From Chelonoidis abingdonii (Eukaryota; Chordata; Testudines; Testudinidae): 64,000 nt of DNA. The position numbers were made by a program, and so were the translations under genes. The DNA lies in NCBI RefSeq assembly GCF_003597395.2, contig NC_133773.1, positions 126,127,982-126,191,981 on the forward strand. Reading direction: 5' to 3'. The notes below the pieces were generated by a model. That model did not search any database. It had not been told where the DNA came from and saw only the letters and a list, made by a program, of their open reading frames with translations. Positions 34,060 to 46,094 of this stretch are shown here, in pieces. Within the stretch, counting starts at the first letter, position 1; each line of letters begins with the position of its first letter.

Positions 34060-35262
34060 CACACAGGATCATACTAGTGATTCAACTAGTCCAATATTCT
34101 GTCTCTAACAGTGACCAGGACCAGATGATTTATAGAAGGTTTAAGAAACAATAATGGACAGTTAATGTATGACTTCTGCTGTCCAGCATGAGTTCACTCT
34201 TGCATTTTTAACACATCTAATATAATTGTAGTTGACGTTATAAGAATGTCTAATCTTTTTTGGAACTATAAGTTATTTGCCTCAATGATATCTGGTGGCA
34301 ATGAGTTCTACAGGTTAGTTATGATTTGTTTAAATAAATATTCCCTTTAATCAGTTTCAAATGTGTTGTCTTTACATTTCATTCAAGTCCCAAGACTCTT
34401 GTATTATGAGAAAGATAAATATTCTATTCAGGTTCTTATGCTGTGCCCATCAGGAACCAGAGCCCCTATTTCATTTATTATTTTATTTTTCTCTACACTA
34501 TACTACACTCCTACCCTCACTCTGCACTGAACAATACCTATCTTCTCAATCTCTCCACATGGGGGAAGTCTTCTCATGTCTCTAGCATTTGAAAGTAGTA
34601 TTCCTATTGAGAGTATACCATAGATTCATACAACAGGATTAGAAAATACTGTGAATATTATAACCATTCCTTTTACATCTATCATCATGCACTTCTTTGC
34701 CTACTGCTGAGAACTGAGCATTTCAGGGGGCTGTCTACAGTGACACCCAGGTCCTTCTTGAGTAATTACAGTTTACTTGAAACCAGTAATGTGTATTATT
34801 AATTCAAATTATTCCTTCCAATACTTACTACTTTGCACTTGTCAACTCTGAATCTGCCAGCATGCTTTAATCTAGCTTTGCTAGCTTTTCCTGGACTTCC
34901 TTACTCTACTCCAGTGTAAGTAAACTAAATAACAGTGCTATCTTCAAGTATTATTCACTATTCACTCCCATTCTTCCAGATCATTGATATATCAAACACC
35001 ATGAGTCCTAGTATGCAACCTTAGGGCATCCCACTGTTAATTTTTTTGCCATGTTGAAAACTGGCCATTTATTCCTTTTGTTTTTGTCTCTTGGTCAGTT
35101 TTCTGCCTACAGCTGGATGCGGTCTCTCATACCATGACCACTTCGTTTCCTTAATAGATTCTTATGAGGAACTTAGTCAAAGACTTTTTGAAAGTCCAGA
35201 TAACTAGTGTAATCCAGTTCTCATCTTGACAATAGGTATAGAGTTCTGTGTAACTCCATGTC
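34060..35262 (-). mobile_element. Old, decayed CR1 LINE
   Basis: Minus-strand CR1 3' half, much more diverged than the copy at 21.9 kb. Landmarks on the plus strand are GTGACACCCAGGTCCTT and TTTGCACTTGTCAACTCTGA, the counterparts of the same blocks in the younger CR1, in the same order. No open frame of length. Pieces may be missing. Confidence 0.75.
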
Positions 35263-36747
35263 TGACGTTTTTCATGTGTACTAGACAGTCCCTCTTATCT
35301 TATACTCCATGCTCCAAACAATGGTAGGGATAGGACATGGAGCCTTAACGAACTTCTTGCAGAGTGTTGGTGTGAGTGTACACTGAGGTGTCTGAAGGGT
35401 GGTGAGATGGGTTGGTCCTGGGGTAGGTGCTGTCTGGTAGGATGGGGGGGGGGGCAGATATCCCACATACTTTCTGTCCCACTAGCTGCATCCTCCGCCA
35501 GGCTTATTCCCCTTCCCATTTGGCTCCAGCTTGGAGAACCTCAAGTTGGGAGGTAGAAAGGCCTGCAAGCTACCTGAAGAGCAGTGCCATCGCAACCTCC
35601 ATTGTCTGAGAGAGATAACTACAGGGCCATTTCTGTAGCCCAACTGGATATGTGGGATCTAGCTGGGCTGCAACAATACGTGACTGAGCTTTCAGATACA
35701 AGACACTTGGCGGCTCTACTTGTAAGGCCCACAGTTGGAAGAAATGTCTAAGTCTATCTATCTAGCAACCCTCTTGTAGTTTCTCAGTGCCTCACAATTG
35801 TACTATTAAAATAGCCACTTGGTAGATTATCAGAAATTTTGGATAAAATTTATCAGTAGCCTAATTTAAAAACTGGCTAGGAGACAGAAGGGTCTAGGAA
35901 TAATCTAGTGAAATTGAACACAAATATTTGTAAGGTATATCTACTCTAAGGCCAGATCCTCCACACTGCTGAGCACCTCCTGCGAAATGCTGAACTCTCT
36001 CAACTACATGAACAGAAATTTGAGGGCATTTAGCCTCTCACAGGAAGCAATCAGCATGTTGCAGGATTGGGTGCTAGCAGGAGCATGATAGGGCTCTCAA
36101 ACTGAAATTTTACCATTGTCTTTGACAGAAGCAAGATTAAGATCTAAGCTTTGCTCTGCAAAATCTAACTCAAAATGTAACTGAAAGTGATTTGTGCCTC
36201 ATTAGCGCGCACTATCAGGCGGGGAAAGTTCAGTTTTTTGTTCTACTGGATCCATACATTAATACTTGATTATTAGCAGCATTCTACAATAAACAGAGCT
36301 TATATTAACATAAAAAGAAATAGATTAAGCCATCATCTGGGCCTCCCACTGCACTCTGTCTTGCAGGCCATAAGCTCGCTCACCAGGGATGCTAGAATCC
36401 CCAGCCCCTACTCCTTTACTTAACTGTCCTAAAGCCACTGGCAAATGAGCAGCAGAAGCTGGAATCTGGCCCGATTCATATAACCTGAATTAATAAGTAT
36501 TTTGCCTGGGAGGGATACATGCTGATTCTCTTATTTAGAAGTTTGACAGAAACTGGTCTTAAAGACAGTACTAGATTGTTCCCTTTCTGGGAATACAAGA
36601 AAAATCAAATTTAAATTACAATTAAACAAGCATTCTCTTTTCAATATATCTAATATTTTGTAGTAGCTAGATCTAATCTGACGTTATTTGTTGTGACCTA
36701 CCATGCCAGTTTGGAATGATATAACTAATTGAAAACATTTATAATTT
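35263..36747. other. No gene seen; includes a poly-G run near 35442
   Basis: Short open frames on both strands around 35281-35609 overlap each other and have no recognisable similarity. No exon supported. Confidence 0.4.
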
Positions 36748-36952
36748 AAAAGCGACAGAGTCCTGTGGCACCTTATAGACTAATACACACATTGGAGCAT
36801 AAGCTTTCGCTGGTGAATACTCACTTCGTCAGACGCAGACGTATTCATCCACAAAAGCTTATGCTCCAATACGTCTGTTAGTCTATAAGCTGCCACAGGA
36901 CTCTGTCGCTTTTTACACAGGCAGACTAACACGGCTACCCCTCTGATACTAT
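36748..36952. mobile_element. Two hammerhead-bearing repeats in inverted, head-to-head order
   Basis: Left arm (36748-36840) reads on the minus strand, right arm (36841-36952) on the plus strand. Both carry AAGCTTATGCTCCAAT, GTCTATAAG and GCCACAGGACTCTGTCGC. The left arm keeps CTGACGA (36832-36826), GAAA and a GC-TTAT-GC stem III, but stem II has mismatches. The right arm starts past the CTGANGA and has AAAA for GAAA. The pair would form a hairpin of about 90 bp. Inverted LTR-like arms are known for Penelope-like elements. Confidence 0.75.
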
Positions 36953-37499
36953 AATTTAAAAAACTCACATTCCTAATAAACAAGAATCAAATCCAATACT
37001 ATTACTATTGTTCCAAATGCGCAGATAAGTGAGACAGAAAACAAATACACAGGTCAGAGTGACTAGCCTTTTCTTATTACCTCCATTTTGCAAAACTATT
37101 GGTCTGGAATAGATGCAATATGAGGCAAACCAGACAAAGCAGGGAAGATAATTGCTACAGTAAGATATGCAGAAGGAACAACAACAAAAAAAAAATCGGA
37201 ACTCTGTGTAGTTCCTGTTACATCAATATCAGTTCCAGACTGATGGAGCACAGGATGCAGAAATAACCAAAATAGCAAGACAACTTTCCCTTAATCATTA
37301 AAGAATTTCATTGAATTAGTATTCAATCCCCTTGTAACTTCAGCATGGGGTATTCAAAGATGGAAATCTGCTTTGTTTATCAAATTCTTGAGCTAGCTCA
37401 AGAACTGCATTGTTGACCTGCTAAAAGATAGGTCTGAGGATTTTACATCCAGTTTTTCAATAGTTAGGAAAGAACTTTCTCAAGAGCAAAGGTCTGAGT
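36953..37499. other. No gene seen
   Basis: A 23-nt splice-bounded segment near 37082-37104 on the minus strand (acceptor TCTATTCCAG, donor GAG|GTAATAAG) was noted but is too short to support. Confidence 0.4.
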
Positions 37500-37507
37500 T
37501 TCTAGAA

Positions 37508-38271
37508 CAGGGGCGAGCAAATTTTTGGCCTGAGGGCTGCATCAGCTTTTGGAAATTGTATGGAGGGCCATTTAGGGGAGCTGTGCCTCCCCAAACAGCC
37601 AGACTTGGCCTGGCCACCCCCCCCTTATCCCCCTCTGCTTCTTGCCCCCTGACACCACCCCTCTTCCCCCGACTCCTGCTCCATTCAACCCCCCTGTTTC
37701 CTGACAGCCCCCCCCCGGGCCCCTCCCCATCCAACCATCCCTTCTCCCTGACCACCCATGGTACCCCTGGCCCTGACTGCTGCACTGCCCCATCCAACCC
37801 CCACATCCTTCCTAACTGCCCCACCGGGACCCCTGCCCCATTCAACCTGTTTCCCACCCTCCAACCGCCCCAATCCCTATCCACCTCCCCATCCCCTGAC
37901 CACCACCCTTAACTCCCCTGCCCTCTATCCACCCACCCACCCCCTGCTCCCTTACCGCACTGCGTTGAGCACCCATGGTTGGTGGTGCTAGAGGCGCGCT
38001 GCCTAGAGTACCGGGACAGGTCCTGACTAGAGCCATCCATGCCAGCACGCAACACAGAGCACCAGGTCAGGCTGGGCTCTGCAGCTGCGCTGCCCCAGGA
38101 GCTCACAGCCCTGCTGCCCAGAGCGTTGCGCCAGGGCAAGCTGAGGCTGCGGGGGAGGGGGAACAGCAGGGGAGGCACTGGGGGCGAGCCTCCTGAGGCA
38201 GTTGCTCAGGGACTGGGTAGGAGGGTCCCGCGGGCTGGATGTGACCCGCAGGCCATAGTTTGTCACCTCTG
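37508..38271. mobile_element. hAT-type element, 764 bp, GC-rich, perfect target duplication
   Basis: Ends CAGGGGCGAGCAAATTTTTG and CATAGTTTGTCACCTCTG are imperfect inverted repeats. Perfect 8-bp flanks TTCTAGAA at 37500-37507 and 38272-38279. The interior is C-rich on the plus strand (37615-37950), which creates long open frames on both strands that are compositional artefacts. Confidence 0.9.
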
Positions 38272-38279
38272 TTCTAGAA

Positions 38280-40798
38280 TCAATTACATCAAAGAGAGAT
38301 AGCAGGGAATGCATCACTATTGTATTGCAAGAAAAGAAAAACAATGAAAACAATTACAAAAAATGAGTTAATGGTTGTTTTGCTTTGTTGTATAAATGAG
38401 AGGTCTTTTTGAGGTGGGATGGGGGGATGAAGTTGAGTACTGATGGATTTTTGCTAACAGGGCCTGCTCTTCCTGGTACTTCAGGATCTGTGGTCTTGCC
38501 AAGGAGGACTGCTTGAGATAAAGCTAGTTTCCATTCTTGATGGAGGGGAGTGGATCCCTGAGGTCTGGGAAGGTGGCCTCAGAAAGGCTAGAGTAGCATT
38601 CTGTATGTTAATGGGTGGTTGGTAGGTTGCTGACCAGACCAATGCCAGCCCTGATGCAATGGCTGAATTCCAAAGAACTCTTTTGGTTTTCCAGCACTAC
38701 CAATCAGTGAGTGGCTCAATGCTGGTGGGAAGATGTGCCAAGGCGATGCTGTGGAAGACAATATCTCCTCCAGTACGTATACTGCTGTTGGTACTGTGAC
38801 TTTTGTCAGTACCAGTCAACATCTTGGTGCCAATGAAAGTGCCGTGGTGTGCATTTCTTCCACTAGTGCCAGGGGTGGCATCAGTGTGGGTGCCTTCGGT
38901 ACTGGTCCCGTGGTACCAATGGAATCTGTTGCACTGCAGACTGCTCCTTTTCACTTGTCTTCACTATTGGATGAGTTTTGAAGGGTTTTATCCCAAGATG
39001 CCTTCCTGTGTCTCTCAGAGAGAGGATACCAAGCTCTTTCTTGAATTGCTATCCCAGGGTTCTGGACAGCCTCTTTCTGTAATCTGCTTCAAAGCTGACA
39101 GTCTCAATTATTCCAGTGCTGTGGTAGGTGCTCACTTCACTAAATCTTAGGTGCTGACTTCACTGAATCTTAGGTGTCAAGTGCTTGGTATATAGAGCAC
39201 AGTATTGGGGAGGGGGGTCCTTAGACCCCAGATCTTCTGTGTCTGATGCCCCTCTAAGACTGACCTAAGCAATCAAATTGGAATCTTGCATCCTGTGATT
39301 TTCAGGTTCCAGTGGAGAACAAGGTGAAAACTGAGCATGTGCTTGGGATGTGGTATTTTCTCAGGCAGACGAGGCACCTGCAGTGCCAGTCTTTAAGCAG
39401 GACAGACAAGGCTTGAAGCCTGCAAGTTGTGGGTTGAGCATCTTGAGATCCTTGTACAGGAGTCTGTATGGATGAGAATTATTCAGTCCACGACATCAAA
39501 AAGTAAGGGAATGAAGGCTGTTCTGAAGGTGTTTCAGAAGCTTAGATGAAGACAGCTCTCATAGTTGTCAGCAGGACACATCTAGGTTCCACCTTATTGC
39601 CCTGGATGACCAGAGGGAACTGAGGGAGGGTTGCAATTGCCCTTTTCTTTATTCTCTTGCATGGAGGCAAAAGAAAGCATAACTGCTAGCTAAAACAATC
39701 CAGTCTTGCTTGCATGGGGTGCATGCACACCTTCTGTGGGATCCATACTTACACATATTTGACAAAGAAAAAGGGGTTAAGCAAAACTAAAAAAAAACAA
39801 ACAAACTGTATTAGGCAACCATTTAGTAGAATTGTCCCCCTGCCCCCCCCCTGCCCCCGCCAGTAGTGATGAAGGGGTTGGCCATATTTTCCATAGCAGC
39901 CAGCAAAACTAGACCTATACAGGAGATGGGTGACCTGTAAATATGAAACACATGCTGGACCTTCCCGAAGACAGAGGAGCACCTATGCTCCCAAAAGCTA
40001 CCACACTCAAGGCAGAAATAATATCCCTAGGAGCTCCCAGAGAGTCATCCTGTCTTTGCAGCACTCCAAAATGCAGGCTATGCCTTAAATGTAGAATAAA
40101 GCCCTCCCTCTGGGGTGTGCTTCCTGCTTGCACATATGGTACCTGTACAAAAACTATTACTCAAGATCTATTATCTTTGCTCTTATAAAATACTAAGCTG
40201 CTATATTCTAAATATTTCCTGCTGTCACCAACAGTCATATCACCAGGGAACTATCCCAAAGGCATCTGATGCTGATTACATCAGTTTCAGAACTAACCTT
40301 ATTATATGCCATGGACACAGGAAATGACTATGAAATAAACATGTCTATCATATTAATTACATCTTACAGAAAAATGTGGTATTAAAACCACTGGCTGCAT
40401 ACAGGTATGATATCAAACTGAGAAACGGTTATTTAAGACACAGAACAGCAGCTAATCTTTACTATTTTAGCTCAAAGTTAGAGGGACACTATCAACTTGA
40501 ATTTAAGAGGAATACAGCACACTTGATAAGTCTTAAAATGTTTTTAACTATTAAAAATTAATTTTATATATATTATATACATGCACAAAAACACATAGGG
40601 GGTTTGTTTGTTTGTTTTGTACTCCCCATTGATGTTTCCAAGCATCTTCTCAGCAAGGAGAAAAAGTAAAACTGATAATGCAGAGTACTACTGACTACAT
40701 CATAAACTGTGGAACAAGGTAAATAATTTTACCAGTAACATTTCAGTGATAATGTGGAAGGTACTATCATTCTTATCATACATGTCTATATTAAAATT
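38280..40798. other. No gene called; low-complexity coding-like stretch at about 38700-39150
   Basis: Between 38700 and 39150 the sequence repeats GGTAC/GTGCC-type words (TGGTACTG, GGTGCC, CGGTACTGG) and is open in more than one frame. It may be part of a decayed LTR element's gag or simply repetitive. No domain is recognisable. The rest is unique-looking. Confidence 0.35.
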
Positions 40799-40800
40799 AC

Positions 40801-40853
40801 CTGCTAAAATTTGCATAGCTCCCAGTTTGCGATCCATGGTTAATCCATAATGA
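40801..40853 (-). other. Candidate 53-nt exon of an unidentified gene
   Basis: Minus strand: acceptor TTTAAACCAG, 53 nt open in one frame (HYGLTMDRKLGAMQILA), donor GCAG|GTAATT. It contains an ATG in a good context (AACCATGG). The peptide looks protein-like but I do not recognise it. Acceptor pyrimidines are sparse. Confidence 0.28.
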
Positions 40854-41818
40854 CTGGTTTAAATGTATTAAACAAGCTAAACAGCCAAGTTAATTAACTT
40901 TGATAATCTTCTTACTGCCCATGCAACAGCATACTTTCAAAACGTATGTATTTTTAAATAGCAGAAAGACTGCGCCCCATGCAAGGATGTCTGTCCATAT
41001 TGAAAGAGTTCTAGTATATCTGCTAAGTCATCCACTGTTTGAAGATGACTGCCAAACATGGCTTCAGCACTACTTTGAAGTCTCTTTTCTTATCAGTTTA
41101 GGCCTTTAACAGCTTGTGCATATCTAAAAGCAAGTGGCAAGGCAGAAAGGCTAAAACAATAAACCACATTAAACATACACTTTTCCAGTATTCATATAAC
41201 GGTAAAAGCTTCCTGATGCACATAAAAGCCTTAAGAATATTAACCATTCTTAGGCAACTTTCCATAACTATGAGTGTTAAGCATTATTTTCATAAAGCTA
41301 ACTTAGCCCCTATTATTAAACCTACTGGAATTTAATTGCTTAAACAAGACATCATCTTAGCTGTATGCTGTAAAGTGGAAAAAGATCTTGTTTTTTAATA
41401 ATTATTCGTAAAAATCAACAGGAAATTCAAATGGCAGTTCTGAGGAGTAGAGTGGAATTCAGGTTAACAGCCGTTAGGAAGGAAGCTTCCAAACTTTATC
41501 TAATCCACATCCTATCCTATCCCCACCAAAACTAATTTATTTGCTTGCACTTCCTTCCAGAAATGAAAGGTTTACTGCTGAAGATATACACAATGGAAAG
41601 GATGTGATATGCAGATTTAGGATACACAGCATTCAGAACTATAATAAAATCCAGATACAGCATTTCAAGAGACTCTCTTTGTTTCCATTTGTATAATCAT
41701 TATATCTGATATCTTACAAGTAGGAAATAAAATAATATAGCTTCTGATGGCCAATTTAAATAAATTTATACATCTTTTAAACCACAAACAAAATGTAAAG
41801 TAGTAGTAAGAATTTTAC
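40854..41818. other. No gene seen; AT-rich
   Basis: No supported exon or named repeat. Confidence 0.4.
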
Positions 41819-41875
41819 CTTTAGTTCCCTCATCCCCACATTCTGAACCATATAAACAAAACCATCACCATATAG
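41819..41875 (-). other. Candidate 57-nt exon of an unidentified gene
   Basis: Minus strand: 19 open codons (LYGDGFVYMVQNVGMRELK) end in a donor AAG|GTAAAA. The acceptor (TTTAGAATAG) is weak; an alternative at GGTTCAG would leave 24 nt. The exon would be in phase 0 on both sides. No family recognised. Confidence 0.2.
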
Positions 41876-43618
41876 CTATTCTAAACACATAAGCAGACAT
41901 TCTAACAGTTTTATGACACAGTATCTTATTTGTAAATCTGAATATATTAGAGAAAAATCACTGAGATCTCAGGCATTGCTAACTTTGACTAAAATCTTTG
42001 AGGGGGAGAGTGTTGAGGGGTGACGGAAATACTCAATTTATATTTCATTTAAAAGAGCTAGTATTTTATTGTACAGCAATTTGCGAAATATAATTATTTA
42101 CCTTTATTACCACAGTGTGCTGGAGCCCTAGTCATGAACCAAGACCCTGCTGTGATGCATGAAAACAAACCTGCCACAAAGCGTTAAAATCCACAGGAGA
42201 GACGGACGAGCAGTAGAAACAATAAAACAATATTGGGCAGAAAGATAGGCAGTGATATCAGCACAACTGTGGCCCAACAACCATTGTCACATTTTGTGTA
42301 GACATCATGGCAAAAGGAGAGTCAACAAATTTGAAGGAGAACAATGAAGTCGCTTTGTGGATGTTTACAGGGTTTTCCTCCCAAATGTGATGGACAGAAT
42401 GGGAGAAAGCACAAAGATGCCCATTTGAAAATTTAACAACTGGGCAATGGAGGCTGACATCATGGTCCAATCCATAACACGTGTGGAAATAGTTACTTTA
42501 CATAGCCATTAAAATAAGGAGAGAGAGAGAGAGAGAGAGAGAACTACTCTACTCTTCTAAAATGGACTTATCATCACATCTATAAATGCTTAACAAATCA
42601 ATGTTTTTCTATTTGTTATAGGAATAGCTAACCTGGTGCACCTAATGATTTTAGGCGCCCTATTTACCTGAGTTACTATACTATATGAGCAATGAAAGGT
42701 TGAACTGAAAACAATATTGTTTAATGTGCAAACTATATTTAGTTTAGCTATAAAAATTCTTTTATTAACACCAAATATTGTGTTACGAACACAACTGATT
42801 AAATTAAAGTAAGAAAAATATTGTATTGCAATATCACAAGTTGATCATGCACTGCAGCTAGGTGTTTTAAACATCTAACTAACATAAACAAACCCTGAGC
42901 ACTGAACTAAAGGAACATTAGGATGTTAATGTGAAGTACAACTATTAAATTTTAAACGTTAGCATCTATGCTTAAAACTTCCAATATTTTCCTAGACATT
43001 TGTATACTGACGAGCTTGTTTTTTATTTCAAGTGTTATCATGTTTCAGAAGTGAATAAGCAAACTAATGCATGAAGGTCATTCAGACCTGGGGAAACAGA
43101 GGGAAAGTTATGGCTACTCACAAATTTTAGGTTAACCAAATACTTCCCAATATCTGAAATTCTCAGCACTTGGCACTCAAACATTTGAATGGTTTTCATT
43201 AGCACTAAAACCTCATCTTCACTACTAAAATAAGGTCCTTTTTTTACCTCAGGATAATTAACATGTGAGCTATCCCAAAGAAAACACACAATGAAGACAA
43301 GGCACCTACTGTTACTATCAAAATTTGTGCCTTAAAAAGACAGTAGCTACTGACAAATTAATTTCCAGAAATCAAATTCTGTTAGTATGGGATTGTAGTT
43401 GTAAATATTTTAACATATAACCTGAAAGACAGAGTTATGGTTACAGATAAAATAATTGGATAACATGGAAATTGTAAGCTGAGGTATCCCAAGCAACTTC
43501 AATTCGGCTCATGCATCTCAGCAATCTCGTGCAGCCTCCAGGTATAACAGATGTGTGCTCTTTCGGGATGTATACTATGGGCATTATTGCAATCTAAATA
43601 ACAAATCAATAATAATAA
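41876..43618. other. No gene called; old repeat piece and a GA run
   Basis: Contains an ancient repeat fragment (GGAGCCCTAGTCATGAACCA, 42098-42180) and a (GA)n run at 42518-42541. An open minus-strand frame at 43038-43289 (with EDEVLVLMKTIQMFEC) could be an exon ending at a GTGAGT donor near 43121, but I found no family for it. Confidence 0.4.
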
Positions 43619-45228
43619 TAGAGCCATCAATTAATCGCCATTAACTCAAGTAATTAAAAAAATTAATCGCGATTAACCACACCGTTAAATGGAATACCAA
43701 TTGAAATTTATTAAATATTTTTGGATGTTTTTCTACGTTTTCAAATACATTGATTTCTATTACAACACAAAATACAAAGTGTACTGTGCTCACTTTATAT
43801 TATTTTGTATTAAATAAAAAATGATAAAGGAAACAGTATTTTTCAACTCACTTCATACAAGTACTGTAGTGCAATCTCTTGTGAATGAAAGCGTAACTTA
43901 CAAATGTAGATTTTTGTTACATAACTGCACTCAAAAACAAAACAATGCACAACTTTAGAGCCTACAAGTCCACTCAGTCCTACTTCTTGTTCAGCTAATC
44001 ACTAAGACAAACAAGTTTGTTTACATTTACAGGAGACGCTGCTGCCTGTTTCATATTTACATTGTCACCTGAAAGTGAGAACAGGCGCTCTCATGGCACT
44101 TTTGTAGCCAGCGTTGTAAGGTATTTACATGCCACATATGCTAAACATTGGTATGTCCCTCCATGCTTCGGCCACCATTTCAGAGGACATGCTTCCATGC
44201 TGATGATTCTCATTAAAAAAAATAAATGCATTAATTAAATTTGTGACTGAACTCCTTGGGGGAGAATTGTATGTCTCCTGATGTGTTTTACCTGCATTCA
44301 GCCATATATTTCATGTTATAGCAGTCTCAGATGATGACCCAGCACATGTTCTTTTTAAGAACACTTTCACAGCAGATTTGACAAAATGCAAAGAAGGCAC
44401 CAATGTGAGATTTCGAAAAATAGCTGCAGCACTCAACCCAAGGTTTAAGAATCTGAAGTGCCTTCCAAAATCTGAGAGGGACATGGTGCGTAGCATGCTT
44501 TCAGAAGTCTTAAAAGAGCAACCCTTCAATGCGGAAACTACAGAACCTGAACCACCAAAAAAGAAGATGCTGGTGGCATCTGACTCAGATAATGAAACTG
44601 AACATGGGTCGGTTCACGCTGCTTTGGATTGTTATCAAGCAGAACTCATCATCAGCATAGGCGCACATCCTCCGGAATGTGGTTGAAGCATGAAGGGACA
44701 TATGAATCTTTAGTGCATCTGGCACATAAATATCTTGTAATGTTGGCTACAACAGTGCCATGCAAACGCCTGTTCTCACCTTCAGGTGACACCGTAAACA
44801 AGATGCGGGCAGCATTATTTCCGGTTTGTCTGAGCTACTGGCTGAACAAGTAGGACTGAGTGGACTTGCATGTTATAAAGTTTTACATTATTTTATTTTT
44901 GAATGCAGATTTTTCTTTTTTTTTTTTTACTTTAATTCTACATTTGTAAGTTCATCTTTCAGGACAAAGAGATTGCACTACAGTACCCGAATTAGGTGAA
45001 TTGAAAAAATATGATTTCTTTTGTTTATTACAGTGCAAATATTTGTAACCAAAATAAATATAAAGTGAGCACTGTACACTTTGTATCATGTGTTGTAATT
45101 GAAATCAATATTTGAAAATGTAGAAAACATCCAAAAATATTTACATAAATGCCATTCTATTATTGTTTAACAGCGTGATTAATCACATGATTAATCGTGA
45201 TTATTTTTTTAATCGCTTGACAGCCCTA
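43619..45228 (+). mobile_element. hAT transposon with transposase relic, 1.6 kb
   Basis: Ends TAGAGCCATCAATTAATCG and CGCTTGACAGCCCTA are inverted, flanked by AATAATAA at 43611-43618 and 45229-45236 (8 bp, but low complexity). Long subterminal inverted repeats reach in about 450 bp: for example GTACTGTGCTCACTTTAT (43781) pairs with TAAAGTGAGCACTGTAC (45061). The central part encodes a hAT transposase fragment on the plus strand. Confidence 0.85.
44316..44853 (+). pseudogene. hAT transposase fragment (ZBED-like)
   Basis: Plus-strand frames read VSDDDPAHVLFKNTFTADLT, ALNPRFKNLKCLPKSERD and, after a frameshift near 44686, YESLVHLAHKYL and TTVPCKRLFSPSGDTVNK. The last block is the C-terminal dimerisation region of hAT transposases. 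The N-terminal BED finger and most of the catalytic domain are missing, so this is an internal-deletion derivative. Confidence 0.85.
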
Positions 45229-45236
45229 AATAATAA

Positions 45237-46094
45237 AAAAAATTGTTTGGCTATTGGTATTAAGGTAAAAAGACAGATGGAAAAAAGAGGAAGATGGAGG
45301 GGTGGGTGAACTCATGGCCTTCTAGGGACAACACCTATTGGGGAGTTGTATAAGGAGGATGACATAGTAAGAGGTGCAGGATTGCAATAGGCAAGATCCC
45401 AGCCCCAAAGTGACTGGTAACCACAGCTGAGGGGTTTCTGTTTTAAACTAACAGCAGGCCCCTTGTTTTTCTCCTTTTGTTGTAAATATTGCACCAGAAA
45501 AACTACAGAAGAAAAAGCCTTAGCTAACTTCTCTAACAGCTCGAATGTTCTAATTTACAGTAAATTAGCCCTCATATTTAGCTGGCCTATCCAAACCTCC
45601 ACAGTTTTTGTCTCACACTCAGGCTTTGTGCTCTGCTCCCTAGGTCCCCACCCTTCTGCCTATCATGTCTGACTTTGCTCGACTGGCTGCCACAAAAAGA
45701 GTCATCACTTTCTGCTTGCTGGGCAGGCAAGAGGCCAGAAGCTGAGACTCTCTCACCCTCCAAGTCATAATCAAGTACACACAAACTAAAAACCATTGTA
45801 CCAGCCAGAGTGATCACAATTGTGGGTGTTGCACTACACAATGCCTGGTGAAGTTCCCAGATCTGGCTCAGTCCTGCAAAACCATGAATCTCTGGGGCAG
45901 ACCTTTGGTCAGTGCCAGGTAGAGTCAGGGTGCGTACCACCTTACATGTTGACGGAGAGTTTGAGAGCATGGTGTCCCTATGGTATTTTTATCCATCCTC
46001 ATGACATGGTGGAAGAGCATGCAAAACCACTTTTAAATATAATGAACGACTGAAGGAAGGCCAGATCTCTGCAAGATGCTGCTGCCAAACTACG
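45237..46094. other. No gene seen
   Basis: A 127-codon minus-strand frame (45587-45970) has no recognised domain and no convincing splice sites. It may be repeat-derived. Confidence 0.35.

Noticed and set aside
36780..36983. 67-codon minus-strand frame
   Set aside because: It reads across the inverted hammerhead repeats. The same peptide-like string occurs in the unrelated frame at 2753-2944 because the repeat is shared.
37480..37912. Open frames of 118-134 codons on both strands
   Set aside because: They arise from the C-rich interior of a hAT element with intact ends and target duplications.
43038..43289. 83-codon minus-strand frame, possible exon
   Set aside because: The GTGAGT donor is fair, but the acceptor is ambiguous and no protein family fits. 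Left as unsupported.
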